Shown here: positions 44,078 through 53,455 of the stretch, one piece after another
How positions within the stretch are numbered: position 1 is the stretch's first letter
Layout: every line of letters begins with the position of its first letter
Source: JABDLO01 sp041749255
Lineage (GTDB): Bacteria > Bacteroidota > Bacteroidia > Chitinophagales > Saprospiraceae
Direction of reading: 5' to 3'
Length of the DNA stretch: 64,000 nucleotides
Assembly (NCBI GenBank): GCA_041749255.1
Contig: JBGTBR010000067.1
Coordinates: forward strand, 1-64,000
Made by a program: the position numbers and the translations under genes
The notes under the pieces: generated by a model
Databases searched by the model: none
What the model saw: only the letters and a program-made list of their open reading frames with translations
Told to the model about the DNA's origin: nothing

Positions 44078-44586
44078 GTGTCCTGAGTCTGGTGAAAATG
44101 CAAAGTGGACGGAGCTACTCCAAAGTTTTTGTCCATCTTTACTTGTGGAAATGTGACCGACACTCCTATTCTTATCATGGCCATATGGTGTATAGCATGT
44201 TCAAAGCAATACATGGCTTCCCGAGCGAAGGATGTTTTCACTGGAGTTCGGCTCTGCAGTTCACCCGACTGAAAATCAGTAAAAACTTCCAGTGGCAGAC
44301 CCTCATCCATATCTCTGAGTTGTCCAAAAAGGGATTTGATGGTTTGTATCATTAGCAGCTGATCCGATTCTAAGATGGAGTTTCTTTTACGGTTGTGATA
44401 GTCTATCATTCGCGACGATTCGGCTAATGACAAATTGGAATAAAAATCAAGGATGTGACGTACGTGTTGACCTATAGAAGCACCTTGAAGAGCGTTCATT
44501 TTTAATGAGTAATCTTCAGAGCTTAACTGTTGCAGGAATGAGGTGAGTTGGTTTTCGATATAATCCAGCGATTCGCAAATATTCAT
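44074..44586 (-). CDS. DinB-like metal-binding protein
   Basis: 170 residues, cytosolic, four-helix DinB-type fold. Likely metal-binding histidines are in GQHVRHILDFY (about 37-47) and HAIHHMAMIRIG (about 129-140), and the tail FGVAPSTLHFHQ is typical of this subgroup. Function unknown; some relatives are bacillithiol or glutathione transferases. It is translationally coupled to both folD (upstream) and prmA (downstream) by ATGA overlaps, a firm operon but without an obvious functional link. Confidence 0.75.
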   Translation of the reverse strand: MNICESLDYIENQLTSFLQQLSSEDYSLKMNALQGASIGQHVRHILDFYSNLSLAESSRMIDYHNRKRNSILESDQLLMIQTIKSLFGQLRDMDEGLPLEVFTDFQSGELQSRTPVKTSFAREAMYCFEHAIHHMAMIRIGVSVTFPQVKMDKNFGVAPSTLHFHQTQDT

Positions 44587-45464
44587 ATATAAATTTCTTT
44601 ACGGGCAGATTTTAACGTATTGAGCAAAAGGGAAGTCACCGTCATAGGCCCTACTCCTCCTGGTACCGGTGTGATATAACTGCATTTAGGTGCCACAGAA
44701 TCAAAGTCTACATCACCAACCAGGCGATAACCGGATTTACGTGTAGAATCATCAACTCTATTGATTCCCACATCGATGACTACCGCTCCTTCCTTTACCA
44801 TGTGTTCTTTTACAAAATATGGAACACCGATGGCAGCAATTATAATATCAGCATATTTTATTTCGTCTTCTATGTTTTTTGTACGACTATGGGTGAGTGT
44901 AACAGTAGAATTACCAGGATAGTCTTTTCTCGACAACAAAATACTTATAGGTGTGCCCACAATATTACTCCTTCCAACTACTACTACTTTTTTTCCGGAT
45001 GTCTCAATCTTATTTCGCTCCAGCATGATCAGTATTCCGAGCGGAGTAGCTGGAATATAGGAGGGTAATCCTTGAGCCATTCTTCCAAAATTCACAGGAT
45101 GAAAGCCATCTACATCTTTAGAAGGATCTATAGCAAGGGTTATTTTTACTTCATCTATATGATTGGGCAAAGGTAATTGAACTATAAATCCGTCAATGTC
45201 GGGATTTTGATTTAATGAATCCACCAGGTCAAGCAACTCTTCTTCAGTCACGTCATCTTCAATGCTAAAAAGCGTAGATTTAAAGCCAACTCTTTCACAT
45301 GATTTTACTTTGTTCCTGACATAAGCATGACTCGCCGGATCGTCTCCGACCAATATGGCCGCCAGGTGAGGTATTTTTTTTCCTTTATTTTTTATCTCTT
45401 CTACTTCTAAAGCGATCTCATCCTGGATGGCAAGTGAAAGTGCTTTTCCGTCAATCAACTGCAT
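44583..45464 (-). CDS. folD: Methylene-THF dehydrogenase/cyclohydrolase
   Basis: 293 residues. Bifunctional enzyme interconverting 5,10-methylene-, methenyl- and 10-formyl-tetrahydrofolate. Motifs: the catalytic Tyr-x3-Lys region SHAYVRNKVKSCE (about 45-57), VQLPLP (about 94-99), the NADP-binding GRSNIVGTP (about 163-171) and PVPGGVGPMT (about 266-275). Full length. It begins the folD-dinB-prmA unit. Confidence 0.96.
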   Translation of the reverse strand: MQLIDGKALSLAIQDEIALEVEEIKNKGKKIPHLAAILVGDDPASHAYVRNKVKSCERVGFKSTLFSIEDDVTEEELLDLVDSLNQNPDIDGFIVQLPLPNHIDEVKITLAIDPSKDVDGFHPVNFGRMAQGLPSYIPATPLGILIMLERNKIETSGKKVVVVGRSNIVGTPISILLSRKDYPGNSTVTLTHSRTKNIEDEIKYADIIIAAIGVPYFVKEHMVKEGAVVIDVGINRVDDSTRKSGYRLVGDVDFDSVAPKCSYITPVPGGVGPMTVTSLLLNTLKSARKEIYI

Positions 45465-45590
45465 ATGTTGAGGTGTATTTTAGTTGTATTTTTTTCTATT
45501 ATCTCATTCAATCCGGTAAAGATAAACAGAATGCTTTTCTGACAAAGAATCATTGCAACTGAGAAAAAAATAAATTTACTATTGAAAATT

Positions 45591-46568
45591 TTAATCCTCC
45601 TCCCTATACATACCCACAACTCTTTCTCCTGGCCGGATATACCCTCGATACATACCTTCTGTATTAAAAGGCATGGCTATATTTCCAAATACATCAAGGG
45701 CAACCACACCCCCTAAGCCACCATTTTGTGTTAGTTTGTTATAAATAACTTCATCACTAGCTTGCTTTAAACTCAATCCCTTATATTCCATAAGAGCTGC
45801 TATATCCCGGGCTACTGTAAAGCGGATAAAGAATTCACCATGACCAGTAGATGATACCCCACAAGTCTTATTGTCGGCATAGGTGCCCGCACCTATGATG
45901 GGACTATCTCCAATGCGACCAAACTTTTTATTGGTCATGCCTCCAGTAGAGGTACCGGCTGCAATGTTCCCTTTAATATCCAGAGCAACACAACCCACAG
46001 TCCCGTGTTTTTGGTTGTCGGCATCTTCGGAGAGTTCAGTACCCTGGTCTTCACTTTGCAAAATTCGCTGTAAAGCCAGCCATCGTTGTTCAGTATAAAA
46101 GTAGGACGGATCTGCTTTTTCGACACCTTGTTCAATAGCAAATTGCTCCGCACCCTGGCCGGAAAGAAAAACATGTTCTGAATTTTCCATAACCGCTCTG
46201 GCTGCAGAAATAGGATATTTTATCATTTTTATACCTGTTACAGCACCCGCACTCATATCAAAACCATTCATAAATGAGGCATCGTGTTCAACATGACCTT
46301 CATGAGTAAAAACAGAACCTCTACCAGCATTAAATAAAGGACAATCTTCCATAAAGCGGATGACATTATCTACGGCATCAATGGAAGTTCCCCCTGCTTT
46401 TAAAATCTTTTCACCTATGGTCAACGCTTCATTGAGTGCATCTTTGTAGGCCATTTCCATTTCTGTTGTCATATTGGCCTTGATAATAGTGCCGGCACCC
46501 CCATGTAAAACAAGTGCATATTTAGCTGATGCATCAAATGGTACAGACGTATGGGTTATGCTATTCAT
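45591..46568 (-). CDS. Isoaspartyl peptidase/L-asparaginase
   Basis: 325 residues. An N-terminal-nucleophile hydrolase that is made as a precursor and cleaves itself before Thr190 (KHG-TVGCVALD), which then becomes the catalytic residue. LHGGAGTI near the N-terminus and GTSTGGMTNKKFGRIGDSPIIGAG after the cleavage site are diagnostic of plant-type asparaginases, which also remove isoaspartyl residues from damaged peptides. No signal peptide, so cytosolic. Single gene. Confidence 0.92.
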   Translation of the reverse strand: MNSITHTSVPFDASAKYALVLHGGAGTIIKANMTTEMEMAYKDALNEALTIGEKILKAGGTSIDAVDNVIRFMEDCPLFNAGRGSVFTHEGHVEHDASFMNGFDMSAGAVTGIKMIKYPISAARAVMENSEHVFLSGQGAEQFAIEQGVEKADPSYFYTEQRWLALQRILQSEDQGTELSEDADNQKHGTVGCVALDIKGNIAAGTSTGGMTNKKFGRIGDSPIIGAGTYADNKTCGVSSTGHGEFFIRFTVARDIAALMEYKGLSLKQASDEVIYNKLTQNGGLGGVVALDVFGNIAMPFNTEGMYRGYIRPGERVVGMYREED

Positions 46569-46764
46569 TTTTTTGTTTTAGGTAATATTACTTATCTATC
46601 AATTTTAAACACCTATGCATTCATCAACCTATACTTAATAATTTATATCTTATTAGGGCTGGAAAAGATGAAGGATAAGTTTTATGGTTTGTAAAAAACA
46701 ATGAAATGTTGTCTCCTATTTTGTAAAATGAAATAATTTATACTTTTTTTAGAATTTTGGAAAA

Positions 46765-46772
46765 TATCTTTG
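46765..46772 (+). promoter_or_regulatory. Candidate -7 box before metallopeptidase gene
   Basis: TATCTTTG fits TAnnTTTG, 115 bases before the ATG at 46888. No TTG at the proper spacing. Confidence 0.3.
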
Positions 46773-46887
46773 CTTTAACTGTGGGATGTGGAGGGTTAAA
46801 CAAGATTCAACACGAATAAGCAAATCTTGGGAAATAAAATTGAACTTTCTACCCCCATTGACAATTATCTAACGTAAATAGCCTATT

Positions 46888-47793
46888 ATGAAATGGATCG
46901 GAAGAAGACAGAGCAGTAATGTGGAAGACCGTAGGGGAAAACCCGTTACAGGTATGGGCAGAAGTGGCGGTGGGGGCATAAATCCCATGTTGCTTTTACC
47001 CCTTATCAAAATGCTATTTTCCAGGACGGGTTTAATTATTGTTGCGGGCTTCTTTCTAATTTCATGGGTTACCGGCTTTAATCCATTGTCATTGCTTCAA
47101 CAATTTGTAGGGGGAAACCAACAAATAACTCAAGGGGCTGCATACACGCCTACTGCAGCTGAAGAAGAACTTGCAGCATTTACCAAAGTTGTATTGGCTG
47201 ATACGGAAGATGTTTGGAATCAACTGCTGGATGGGTACAGAGAACCGACTTTGGTTTTGTATAGCGGTGGAGTCCAGTCTGCCTGTGGATTGAACTCCTC
47301 AGCATCAGGCCCGTTTTATTGCCCCGGTGATGAAAAACTATATATCGATCTGAGTTTCTTTAAGGATATGGAAAGGAAACTTGGTGCTCCCGGCGATTTT
47401 GCACAAGCCTATGTTATCGGTCATGAAGTGGGTCATCACATTCAGAACCTTATGGGTGTATTGCAAAAAGTGCATTCAATGCGCAATCAATTATCACAAG
47501 TGGAGCATAATCAACTTATGGTTAGAGTAGAATTACAAGCGGACTTTTATGCGGGAGTTTGGGCTCACCATGCCAATCGAATGAAAGGAATTATGGAACC
47601 TGGTGACCTCGAAGAAGCGCTGAATGCCGCCAGCTCCATTGGAGATGACCGGTTACAAAAACGGGCTACTGGAAGAGTCGTGCCCGACTCTTTTACTCAT
47701 GGTACCTCTGCCCAAAGAATGCGATGGTTCAAAAAAGGATTTGACACCGGTGATATACGTCAGGGAGACACCTTCAGTGCCAGGGAATTGTAA
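46888..47793 (+). CDS. YpfJ-type neutral zinc metallopeptidase
   Basis: 301 residues. MKWIGRRQSSNVEDRRG is the family's usual opening, followed by a Gly-rich linker, a membrane helix (about 45-65) and an extracytoplasmic peptidase domain with HEVGHH (about 178-183) as the zinc site. The family (PF04228) is widespread but its substrate is unknown. It is followed by nearly 1 kb of repeats with no gene. Confidence 0.88.
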   Translation: MKWIGRRQSSNVEDRRGKPVTGMGRSGGGGINPMLLLPLIKMLFSRTGLIIVAGFFLISWVTGFNPLSLLQQFVGGNQQITQGAAYTPTAAEEELAAFTKVVLADTEDVWNQLLDGYREPTLVLYSGGVQSACGLNSSASGPFYCPGDEKLYIDLSFFKDMERKLGAPGDFAQAYVIGHEVGHHIQNLMGVLQKVHSMRNQLSQVEHNQLMVRVELQADFYAGVWAHHANRMKGIMEPGDLEEALNAASSIGDDRLQKRATGRVVPDSFTHGTSAQRMRWFKKGFDTGDIRQGDTFSAREL

Positions 47794-47804
47794 AAAGTTC
47801 TGGT

Positions 47805-47985
47805 GTTAAGGTTGAGGGTAAGGTTGAGGTTGAGGTTGAGGAGGTAGGATGTCATTTGCTTCGCGTCATTTGGCTGCGCCGTCATTTGCTTCGCTGTCAT
47901 TTGAGCTACGCGCGTTTTTCTTTCATGATGGTACTGTTTGCTTACTGTCTACTGCTGACTGCTGCATCGTACAAGATCCAAGGAT
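47805..47985 (-). repeat. Composite intergenic repeat, copy 3 (inverted)
   Basis: GTTGAGG words (47807-47849), then GGATGTCATTTGCTTCGC and two further TCATT-TGCTTCGC-like words, then GTTTGCTTACTG and degenerate ACTGCTG heptamers (47936-47965). The minus strand of 22241-22345 gives the same blocks in the same order, so this is the same element as copy 2 in the opposite direction. Confidence 0.75.
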
Positions 47986-48006
47986 CAAATGACAATAAAA
48001 AAACCA

Positions 48007-48272
48007 GCACCAAAGGTGCGGAATCAATAACCTTGGGTGTAGCCCAAGGCTAATAGAAAACCCTTTAAAAGCACCAACGGTGTGTAATCAATTGATTTGG
48101 GTGATTAATTGCGCACCGTTGGTGCTTGGGAAATAGTAATCGCATTATTTCATAGCCCTGGCGGGCTATGATAATGCTCATCGCACCTTTGGTGCTTTTA
48201 CAATAGGTTATATTGGATGATTTTGGTAAACAATGTACTTTATAAGATATTGTAAAAAAGCACCAACGGTGC
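48007..48272. repeat. REP-like palindrome cluster (GCACCAACGGTGC)
   Basis: Five near-perfect palindromes of one family lie at 48007-48019, 48071-48083, 48113-48125, 48183-48195 and 48260-48272 (GCACCAAAGGTGC, GCACCAACGGTGT, GCACCGTTGGTGC, GCACCTTTGGTGC, GCACCAACGGTGC), in alternating direction. Two other hairpins lie among them: CCTTGGG/CCCAAGG (48031-48049) and CATAGCCC/GGGCTATG (48151-48170). This resembles BIME/REP clusters that are spread by REP-associated transposases. No such transposase is in the window. Confidence 0.85.
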
Positions 48273-48349
48273 GAAATAAATTGTGAATCCTAATGATCGT
48301 CCAACTTTGGAGTCCCAGAAATCAAGGAGCAGTTTTTGGATGTGCTATG

Positions 48350-48490
48350 AGCTAACTGCCTACTACCAAAATTAAAGAAAAAGGCTAACTAGCCAAAAGC
48401 TAACTGCTTTTTTGATACCAGCTACGATCTACAAACTACCAGCTAAAATGAAGTTTTCTACTTCGGCGGGTTTAGGTTGAGGATGATACA
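48350..48490. repeat. Composite intergenic repeat, copy 4 (fragment)
   Basis: GCTAACTGCCTACTACC and two further CTAACTGC or GGCTAACT words, then ACCAGCTAC-GATCTAC-AAACTACCAGCT heptamer-like words and TCGGCGGGTTTAGGTTGAGG. These are pieces of the same heptamer and GTTGAGG vocabulary as copies 1-3, but shuffled. The remaining sequence to 48748 holds nothing I recognise. Confidence 0.55.
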
Positions 48491-48748
48491 TAACTCTGTT
48501 TCTATTTAAAGTTCTATACCGTGATCTTACTTTCAGGCTTAGTAAGTTTTTTACATCCTTACCTTATCCGATATCTACCCTAATAAAAGACTCATAAAAT
48601 ACCACAATTGATGCATTCATAAGGTATAGTATATACATTATTTATTAATTTAGATGTTGGTTTCTTCTAACTGTAGTGCTGAATGGAGTTAGAATAAATG
48701 TAGTTAATTCGTTAGGGACTTTTCATTCACCAGGTAAATTTAAGAGAT

Positions 48749-49450
48749 ATGGGTTCGTTGCCTTTTTTAGAAAAAATCGAAAATCTTTCATCGACGAAAA
48801 ATCCCCATCCGGTATCCGGGCATACACTACAGTTCATTATCGGAATTCTTGCCTTTCTTTTTCCAACTATTCTCATTGTTGGTTCTGCCATATTGGGAAA
48901 TTGCGAGGAAGTACACACCTCAATAAGTGCTTATTACCATACGGTTATGCGTGACTTTTTTGTAGGGGCTTTGTGTGCCATAGCCCTGGGTTTATTAGCC
49001 TATTATGGCTATAGCTCCTTAGACAATATAATGGCCAATGTAGCTGCTGTGTTTACTTTGGGAGTTGCCTTTTTCCCTACCTGCGTAAGGAAAACAGATG
49101 TCAACTGTTTGGATTATACTGAAGTTAATAGAATTATAGGTTCGTTACATTTCATATCGGCGGCATTGTTGTTTTTAACCTTGGCGTTTTTTTGTTTAAT
49201 TCTCTTTACCAAAACGGGTGAAGTGATCACTAAAAGAAAGAAGTTGAGGAATAAGATCTATAAAATTTGTGGATATACCATACTTCTTTGCATAGCCATA
49301 ATAGCCATTTATCTCATCCTTTTAGATAGTCGATTTGAACCAGTTGACCACTTAAAGCCGGTTTTTGTATTTGAAGCTATAGCTTTATATGCTTTCAGTA
49401 TTTCATGGTTTGTAAAAGCTGATATTATTTTAAAAGACAAGGAAGAATGA
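48749..49450 (+). CDS. Six-helix membrane protein, unknown
   Basis: 233 residues. After a 25-residue cytosolic N-terminus there are six or so hydrophobic segments (about 27-45, 66-88, 94-112, 127-152, 168-190, 206-225). A conserved-looking polar patch, SISAYYHTVMRDFFVG (54-69), sits before helix 2 and may be functional. I do not recognise a named family with certainty. Single gene between repeats and a convergent operon. Confidence 0.6.
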   Translation: MGSLPFLEKIENLSSTKNPHPVSGHTLQFIIGILAFLFPTILIVGSAILGNCEEVHTSISAYYHTVMRDFFVGALCAIALGLLAYYGYSSLDNIMANVAAVFTLGVAFFPTCVRKTDVNCLDYTEVNRIIGSLHFISAALLFLTLAFFCLILFTKTGEVITKRKKLRNKIYKICGYTILLCIAIIAIYLILLDSRFEPVDHLKPVFVFEAIALYAFSISWFVKADIILKDKEE

Positions 49451-49495
49451 TTTAGCTCCACTTTCTTAATATCGGAAAAATTAATCTACTAAGAG

Positions 49496-50017
49496 TCAAG
49501 ATATCCCATCATCCTTTTTCACAAAAATGGACACGATAGAAGCTATAATTACGATAAATATGGCATTGGTAAAATTACCTAATAATTGTGATGTAAATGT
49601 AAATCGGGATTCAAAATCATTTTCGATTTCATCCATAGCTTCGTTAATGACATCTTCCTTGGCCCCAAAACTTTCAAGCATAGCCTGAGTAGATTCAATG
49701 GCTTGTTCTTTTAAAATATCTACGATAGACGGATCTACCAGGTTAATTAAGATTATGGAGAAAATACCCGCAATCAGCGACCCGGTAAATCCTGTGAGAA
49801 ATGTCAGTTTCAGGGCTTCCCCATAGGGAAGAATTCCATCATGCTCCCTTTTATATTCTCTTGCAGATAAAACCATTATGACTATCATAATAGTAAAACC
49901 AAACAATAGTTGTTTCCACATTCCCATAGGAAAAACATAATAAGAAATAAGATAGAGAATAATTGATAAAGCTCCAAAAATAATCCCGAATTTCAGCCAG
50001 ATGGGTTTTATGTCCAT
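49496..50017 (-). CDS. DUF4199 membrane protein
   Basis: 173 residues with the DUF4199 arrangement: two N-terminal helices (about 10-28, 34-49), the motif AREYKREHDGILPYGEALKLTF-like amphipathic stretch (about 51-72), a third helix (75-93), an acidic helical segment (about 105-140) and a last helix (147-165). The family is confined largely to Bacteroidota and has no known function. It lies 10 bp downstream of the next gene on the same strand, so the two are cotranscribed. Confidence 0.8.
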   Translation of the reverse strand: MDIKPIWLKFGIIFGALSIILYLISYYVFPMGMWKQLLFGFTIMIVIMVLSAREYKREHDGILPYGEALKLTFLTGFTGSLIAGIFSIILINLVDPSIVDILKEQAIESTQAMLESFGAKEDVINEAMDEIENDFESRFTFTSQLLGNFTNAIFIVIIASIVSIFVKKDDGIS

Positions 50018-50027
50018 TATCTTTATT

Positions 50028-51584
50028 TTATTGTTTCAGAAAAGGTAAAAATATAGTATTTTCCCTAACATTATTGTCTATGTCGAAAATTAATCTTGAA
50101 AATTTAATTGAATGGTGCCCGGGATCTATATTGTCAATTGAGAAAAAACACCGGATCCCTTTTTCTTCATTGTGTGGATGAATGGTAAAAAAGCAAGGTC
50201 CCGGTTGAATATCCAACGTATCTATCGACATTTTTATATAAGAAAGGTAGGCTTCTAAAATATTCGAAATTTTTTCTTTTTCTGCTTTTTCCATAACCTT
50301 TTGCCAATGACTTTCTCTTTCTTCGATCTTTGATGTAAGTGAATCCCGTTTATTCCTATTCTGCTCAAGGTCCTTTGTTCTCAATTCCCTGTTGATCATT
50401 CTTCTGTCTTCATACAATTGAGACATTTCGGAAGACCTGGAATTCTCAAGAGTCAGAATAATGGAATCTTTGATATTGGCCTTATTGAACCAACTGAAAG
50501 AAAATCCTTTCTTTTTATAAGGGGTTATTACCCCATCCTGGAATAAAAGTTCAACAAAATTTTCATCGGTTTTTACAAAAAACGAGGAAATCGGTTTTTC
50601 AATATAAAAGTTTTCCAATGTAACCCATCCCAGGTTTCCTTTTCTCAGTTTTCTTTCTTCATTTGGATATTCATTCAGAATTTTATCTCTGAGATCGTCA
50701 TAAAGGTATGGATTGATACCAAGACCAAATCTTTCTAACTGTACTTTAGTGGGATTAAAAGGATTGGGATTATTCTCAAAAAGTGTCCAACCAAGAAGTA
50801 TAATCAAGATATACGGGATAGAAAAATAAAACAACCGCCGGGTATATTTATTATCTATGAAATTGTACAATATAGGTCTGTATAAAAATGACAAAGTGGT
50901 TATACTGAAGTATCTGTATATATAAAAGTATATCCCGGAAATAGTACGCTCTTTGATCCTCTTAATGCCACCCAGTGTTATCAGATCAATAAAAAGTATG
51001 ATTCCCAGTAAAAAATACAATATTCCAAAAAATTCTGACAGGGTTTTCCAATTGGAAGAATACTGCCCTAATCTTACAAAAAAGTCTACGACAATAAATG
51101 TCTGGACAAAAAATGCCATCATAGAAGTAAACAAAAGGAAAAGCAGAAAAGTATACGCAAATATTATACTGCACATCCTTTCCAAACTTTCTATATAGTC
51201 ATCGTAACTACCGACTTTTTTCTTTAAAAAATTAGTAAATCGGGGAGCGTATCCAAATGAATCATAATCGATTTCTTGAGAAACATATCTTAATCCTATG
51301 GTTCCTATCCATAATCCTCTCAGGATCAAGTGAATGATCAAATTGATAAAAAAAATAAGCCACCCTTTCTGAATAATAAATATGATGATACCCCCGATAA
51401 TGCGATATTCACTGGCAACTTCATTCACCAGAGTATGTGTAAGATCCTGAATAGTAGTCCGGGCAGCATATATACCGAATAATGCCAGGCCAGATATTAA
51501 CAATTCAAGCTGCCACGACTCTTGCTGAAGCTTATCAAGCCACTGTTTCAAACCTGTACTTTTATCAGTCATGTGGTTTTCCAT
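50028..51584 (-). CDS. Membrane protein with coiled-coil domain, unknown
   Basis: 518 residues. The N-terminal half has about six helices (about 28-46, 65-92, 140-170, 185-206, 225-240, 250-270). The C-terminal half is soluble, with a charged coiled coil (about 395-445, rich in Glu, Lys, Arg) followed by a beta-rich end. No catalytic motif or known family seen. It sits upstream of, and is cotranscribed with, the DUF4199 gene. It could be a signalling or scaffold protein; that is a guess from layout. Confidence 0.65.
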   Translation of the reverse strand: MENHMTDKSTGLKQWLDKLQQESWQLELLISGLALFGIYAARTTIQDLTHTLVNEVASEYRIIGGIIIFIIQKGWLIFFINLIIHLILRGLWIGTIGLRYVSQEIDYDSFGYAPRFTNFLKKKVGSYDDYIESLERMCSIIFAYTFLLFLLFTSMMAFFVQTFIVVDFFVRLGQYSSNWKTLSEFFGILYFLLGIILFIDLITLGGIKRIKERTISGIYFYIYRYFSITTLSFLYRPILYNFIDNKYTRRLFYFSIPYILIILLGWTLFENNPNPFNPTKVQLERFGLGINPYLYDDLRDKILNEYPNEERKLRKGNLGWVTLENFYIEKPISSFFVKTDENFVELLFQDGVITPYKKKGFSFSWFNKANIKDSIILTLENSRSSEMSQLYEDRRMINRELRTKDLEQNRNKRDSLTSKIEERESHWQKVMEKAEKEKISNILEAYLSYIKMSIDTLDIQPGPCFFTIHPHNEEKGIRCFFSIDNIDPGHHSIKFSRLIFDIDNNVRENTIFLPFLKQ

Positions 51585-51727
51585 GTTTGTTCAAAACATA
51601 TGTACTAATGTATGCGTAAAAATTAATATTCATGAGATTTTTACAAAAAAGGAGACATTATTTCAAAGTGTTTTCTATTTTGAACAACAAAGTGGAATGA
51701 TTCCAATCCATTCATCAAAGCTTCCCG

Positions 51728-52996
51728 TTATTCTTCCTCTACCCAACGATCTTTAAGTGCTTTGGTCGTTTTAGCCCCAAGTAATTTTAATTTTTGCGCC
51801 CTTTTGATAAGGTTACCCCGTCCAATACTTAATTTGTTTACAGCTTGATCAAAAGTTGTTTTTGAGGTCTCTATTTGACGTCCTAAAAGTTCCATGTCGT
51901 TGAGAAACAATACAAATTTGTCGTACATTTTTCCGGCTTCCTGAGCTATCTCTACTGCATATTTTTGCTGACGATCGTTTCTCCACATACTGTCTACAGT
52001 TTTAAGTGTAGCCAATAAGGTGGTGGGAGTCACAATGACTACATTTTTATCAAAAGCATATTGGAAAAGAGTCGGTTCGGATTGTAAGGCCATACTAAAA
52101 GCGGTGTCAATCGGGATAAACATAAGCACAAAATCCGGAGATTGCATGTTGTACAAAGACTGATAATTTTTGATGGACAATGTATCAATATGTTTTTTTA
52201 CAGCTATGGCATGAGCCTTCAATTGACTTTCATCTTCACTGGCCATCAATGCATCATACGCTACTAAAGATACTTTAGAATCAATCACCAATCTTTTATT
52301 TCCGGGAATATGTATAACTACGTCTGGCCTCAGGCTTCGGTTCGATTCATCTCTTCCTGTAGACTGAACAAAAAATTCACGATCTTTACCAAGGCCTGAT
52401 TTCTCCAAAACGGATACCAGTATGAGCTCACCCCAGTTTCCCTGTTTTTTATAGTCTCCTTTTAAAGCCCTGGCCAAATTATTGGCATCTCTGGATACTC
52501 TATCACTTTGATCACTGAGGTGTCTGATTTGTTCTTTTAATGACTCATGTCTTTTTACGGATTCAATGTTCGAGCTTTCTACCCTTCTTTCAAATTGATC
52601 TATTTTTTCCTTCAATGGATCAAGTAACTCTTTCAATCCTTTTCTTTGTTGTTGTTCTATCGAAGACGTTTGTATTCGTAGTAGGCTTGAAGACAGTATT
52701 TCAAATTCCTGTTTTTGAGACTGTCGGTCTTTGATCATAAGTTCAAGGCGTTGAGTAATCGAAGCATTTTCAATTTCCAACCCTTTGATTTCACTTTTAT
52801 AAAAGGATAATTCATCATTTAACCTGGTCAATTTCTCGTTTTGAATGTTTTTTGTATTTAAAAAATCTTCATTTTCCTTTTTGAGAAGTTCCAAGGAGGA
52901 AATCAATTTCTGCCATTTGCTTGAAAGCACAAAAACCACATACACCAAAACCACAAAGAGGATGGGAACGATCCAAAATAATATATCCATCTGCAA
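51728..52996 (-). CDS. rmuC: DNA recombination protein RmuC
   Basis: 422 residues: an N-terminal membrane helix (about 4-23), a long coiled coil (about 27-170) and the RmuC domain (about 185-390) with GNWGELILVSVLEKSGL, RPDVVIHIPGNKRLVIDSKVSL and FVLMFIPIDTAFSMAL, which form a PDDEXK-like nuclease core (D, D-x-K). RmuC limits inversions at short repeats in E. coli and also acts in phage defence. A full-length, standard member. Confidence 0.92.
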   Translation of the reverse strand: MQMDILFWIVPILFVVLVYVVFVLSSKWQKLISSLELLKKENEDFLNTKNIQNEKLTRLNDELSFYKSEIKGLEIENASITQRLELMIKDRQSQKQEFEILSSSLLRIQTSSIEQQQRKGLKELLDPLKEKIDQFERRVESSNIESVKRHESLKEQIRHLSDQSDRVSRDANNLARALKGDYKKQGNWGELILVSVLEKSGLGKDREFFVQSTGRDESNRSLRPDVVIHIPGNKRLVIDSKVSLVAYDALMASEDESQLKAHAIAVKKHIDTLSIKNYQSLYNMQSPDFVLMFIPIDTAFSMALQSEPTLFQYAFDKNVVIVTPTTLLATLKTVDSMWRNDRQQKYAVEIAQEAGKMYDKFVLFLNDMELLGRQIETSKTTFDQAVNKLSIGRGNLIKRAQKLKLLGAKTTKALKDRWVEEE

Positions 52997-52999
52997 ATT

Positions 53000-53455
53000 T
53001 TTAGTTTAAAATGTTTTCATCTCGTCATTGGTTTGTAAAAACACCTACTGATTCAATATTGTCTATATAGCTAATCGTTACTGCAATAAATCAAGCAGCA
53101 ATATATATATAATTGTGATTATATATAACAGACTATTATTCTTTTAATATTGATCATAGTTCGTGTGGTTATTTCAATTATTACAAACATGTAATAATTT
53201 ATACATAAAATGATAATAGAACTATAAGACCAACTTCTGCATAAACCTTAATATAAAATAGACTTACTCTTTACATTGGATCATAAACATTAATTTCGTT
53301 TTAAAGATAATTATCAAGTGTTCGCCAGCGGTCACTTTTGTCCAATTAAGGACATTCAATATCAAAAAAACAGACAATTAACCCATTATAAGGCATAGAA
53401 TATGGATTGGCATTGGGTTTGCCATTAGGGTAGGATAACAATTTGAACAATTTAC
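53000..53455 (+). promoter_or_regulatory. Control region of efflux operon
   Basis: No gene. It holds a perfect inverted repeat AATTATTAC-N6-GTAATAATT (53176-53199) and a second, TGTCC-N6-GGACA (53339-53354), and then a sigma-54-type promoter (53408-53422). The second repeat lies about 80-95 bases before the expected start, where enhancer-binding regulators commonly bind. Confidence 0.55.
53408..53422 (+). promoter_or_regulatory. Sigma-54-type promoter
   Basis: TGGCAT-N5-TTGC fits the -24/-12 consensus TGGCAC-N5-TTGC with one transition. The expected start lies near 53434 and the adaptor-gene ATG at 53456. Confidence 0.65.
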
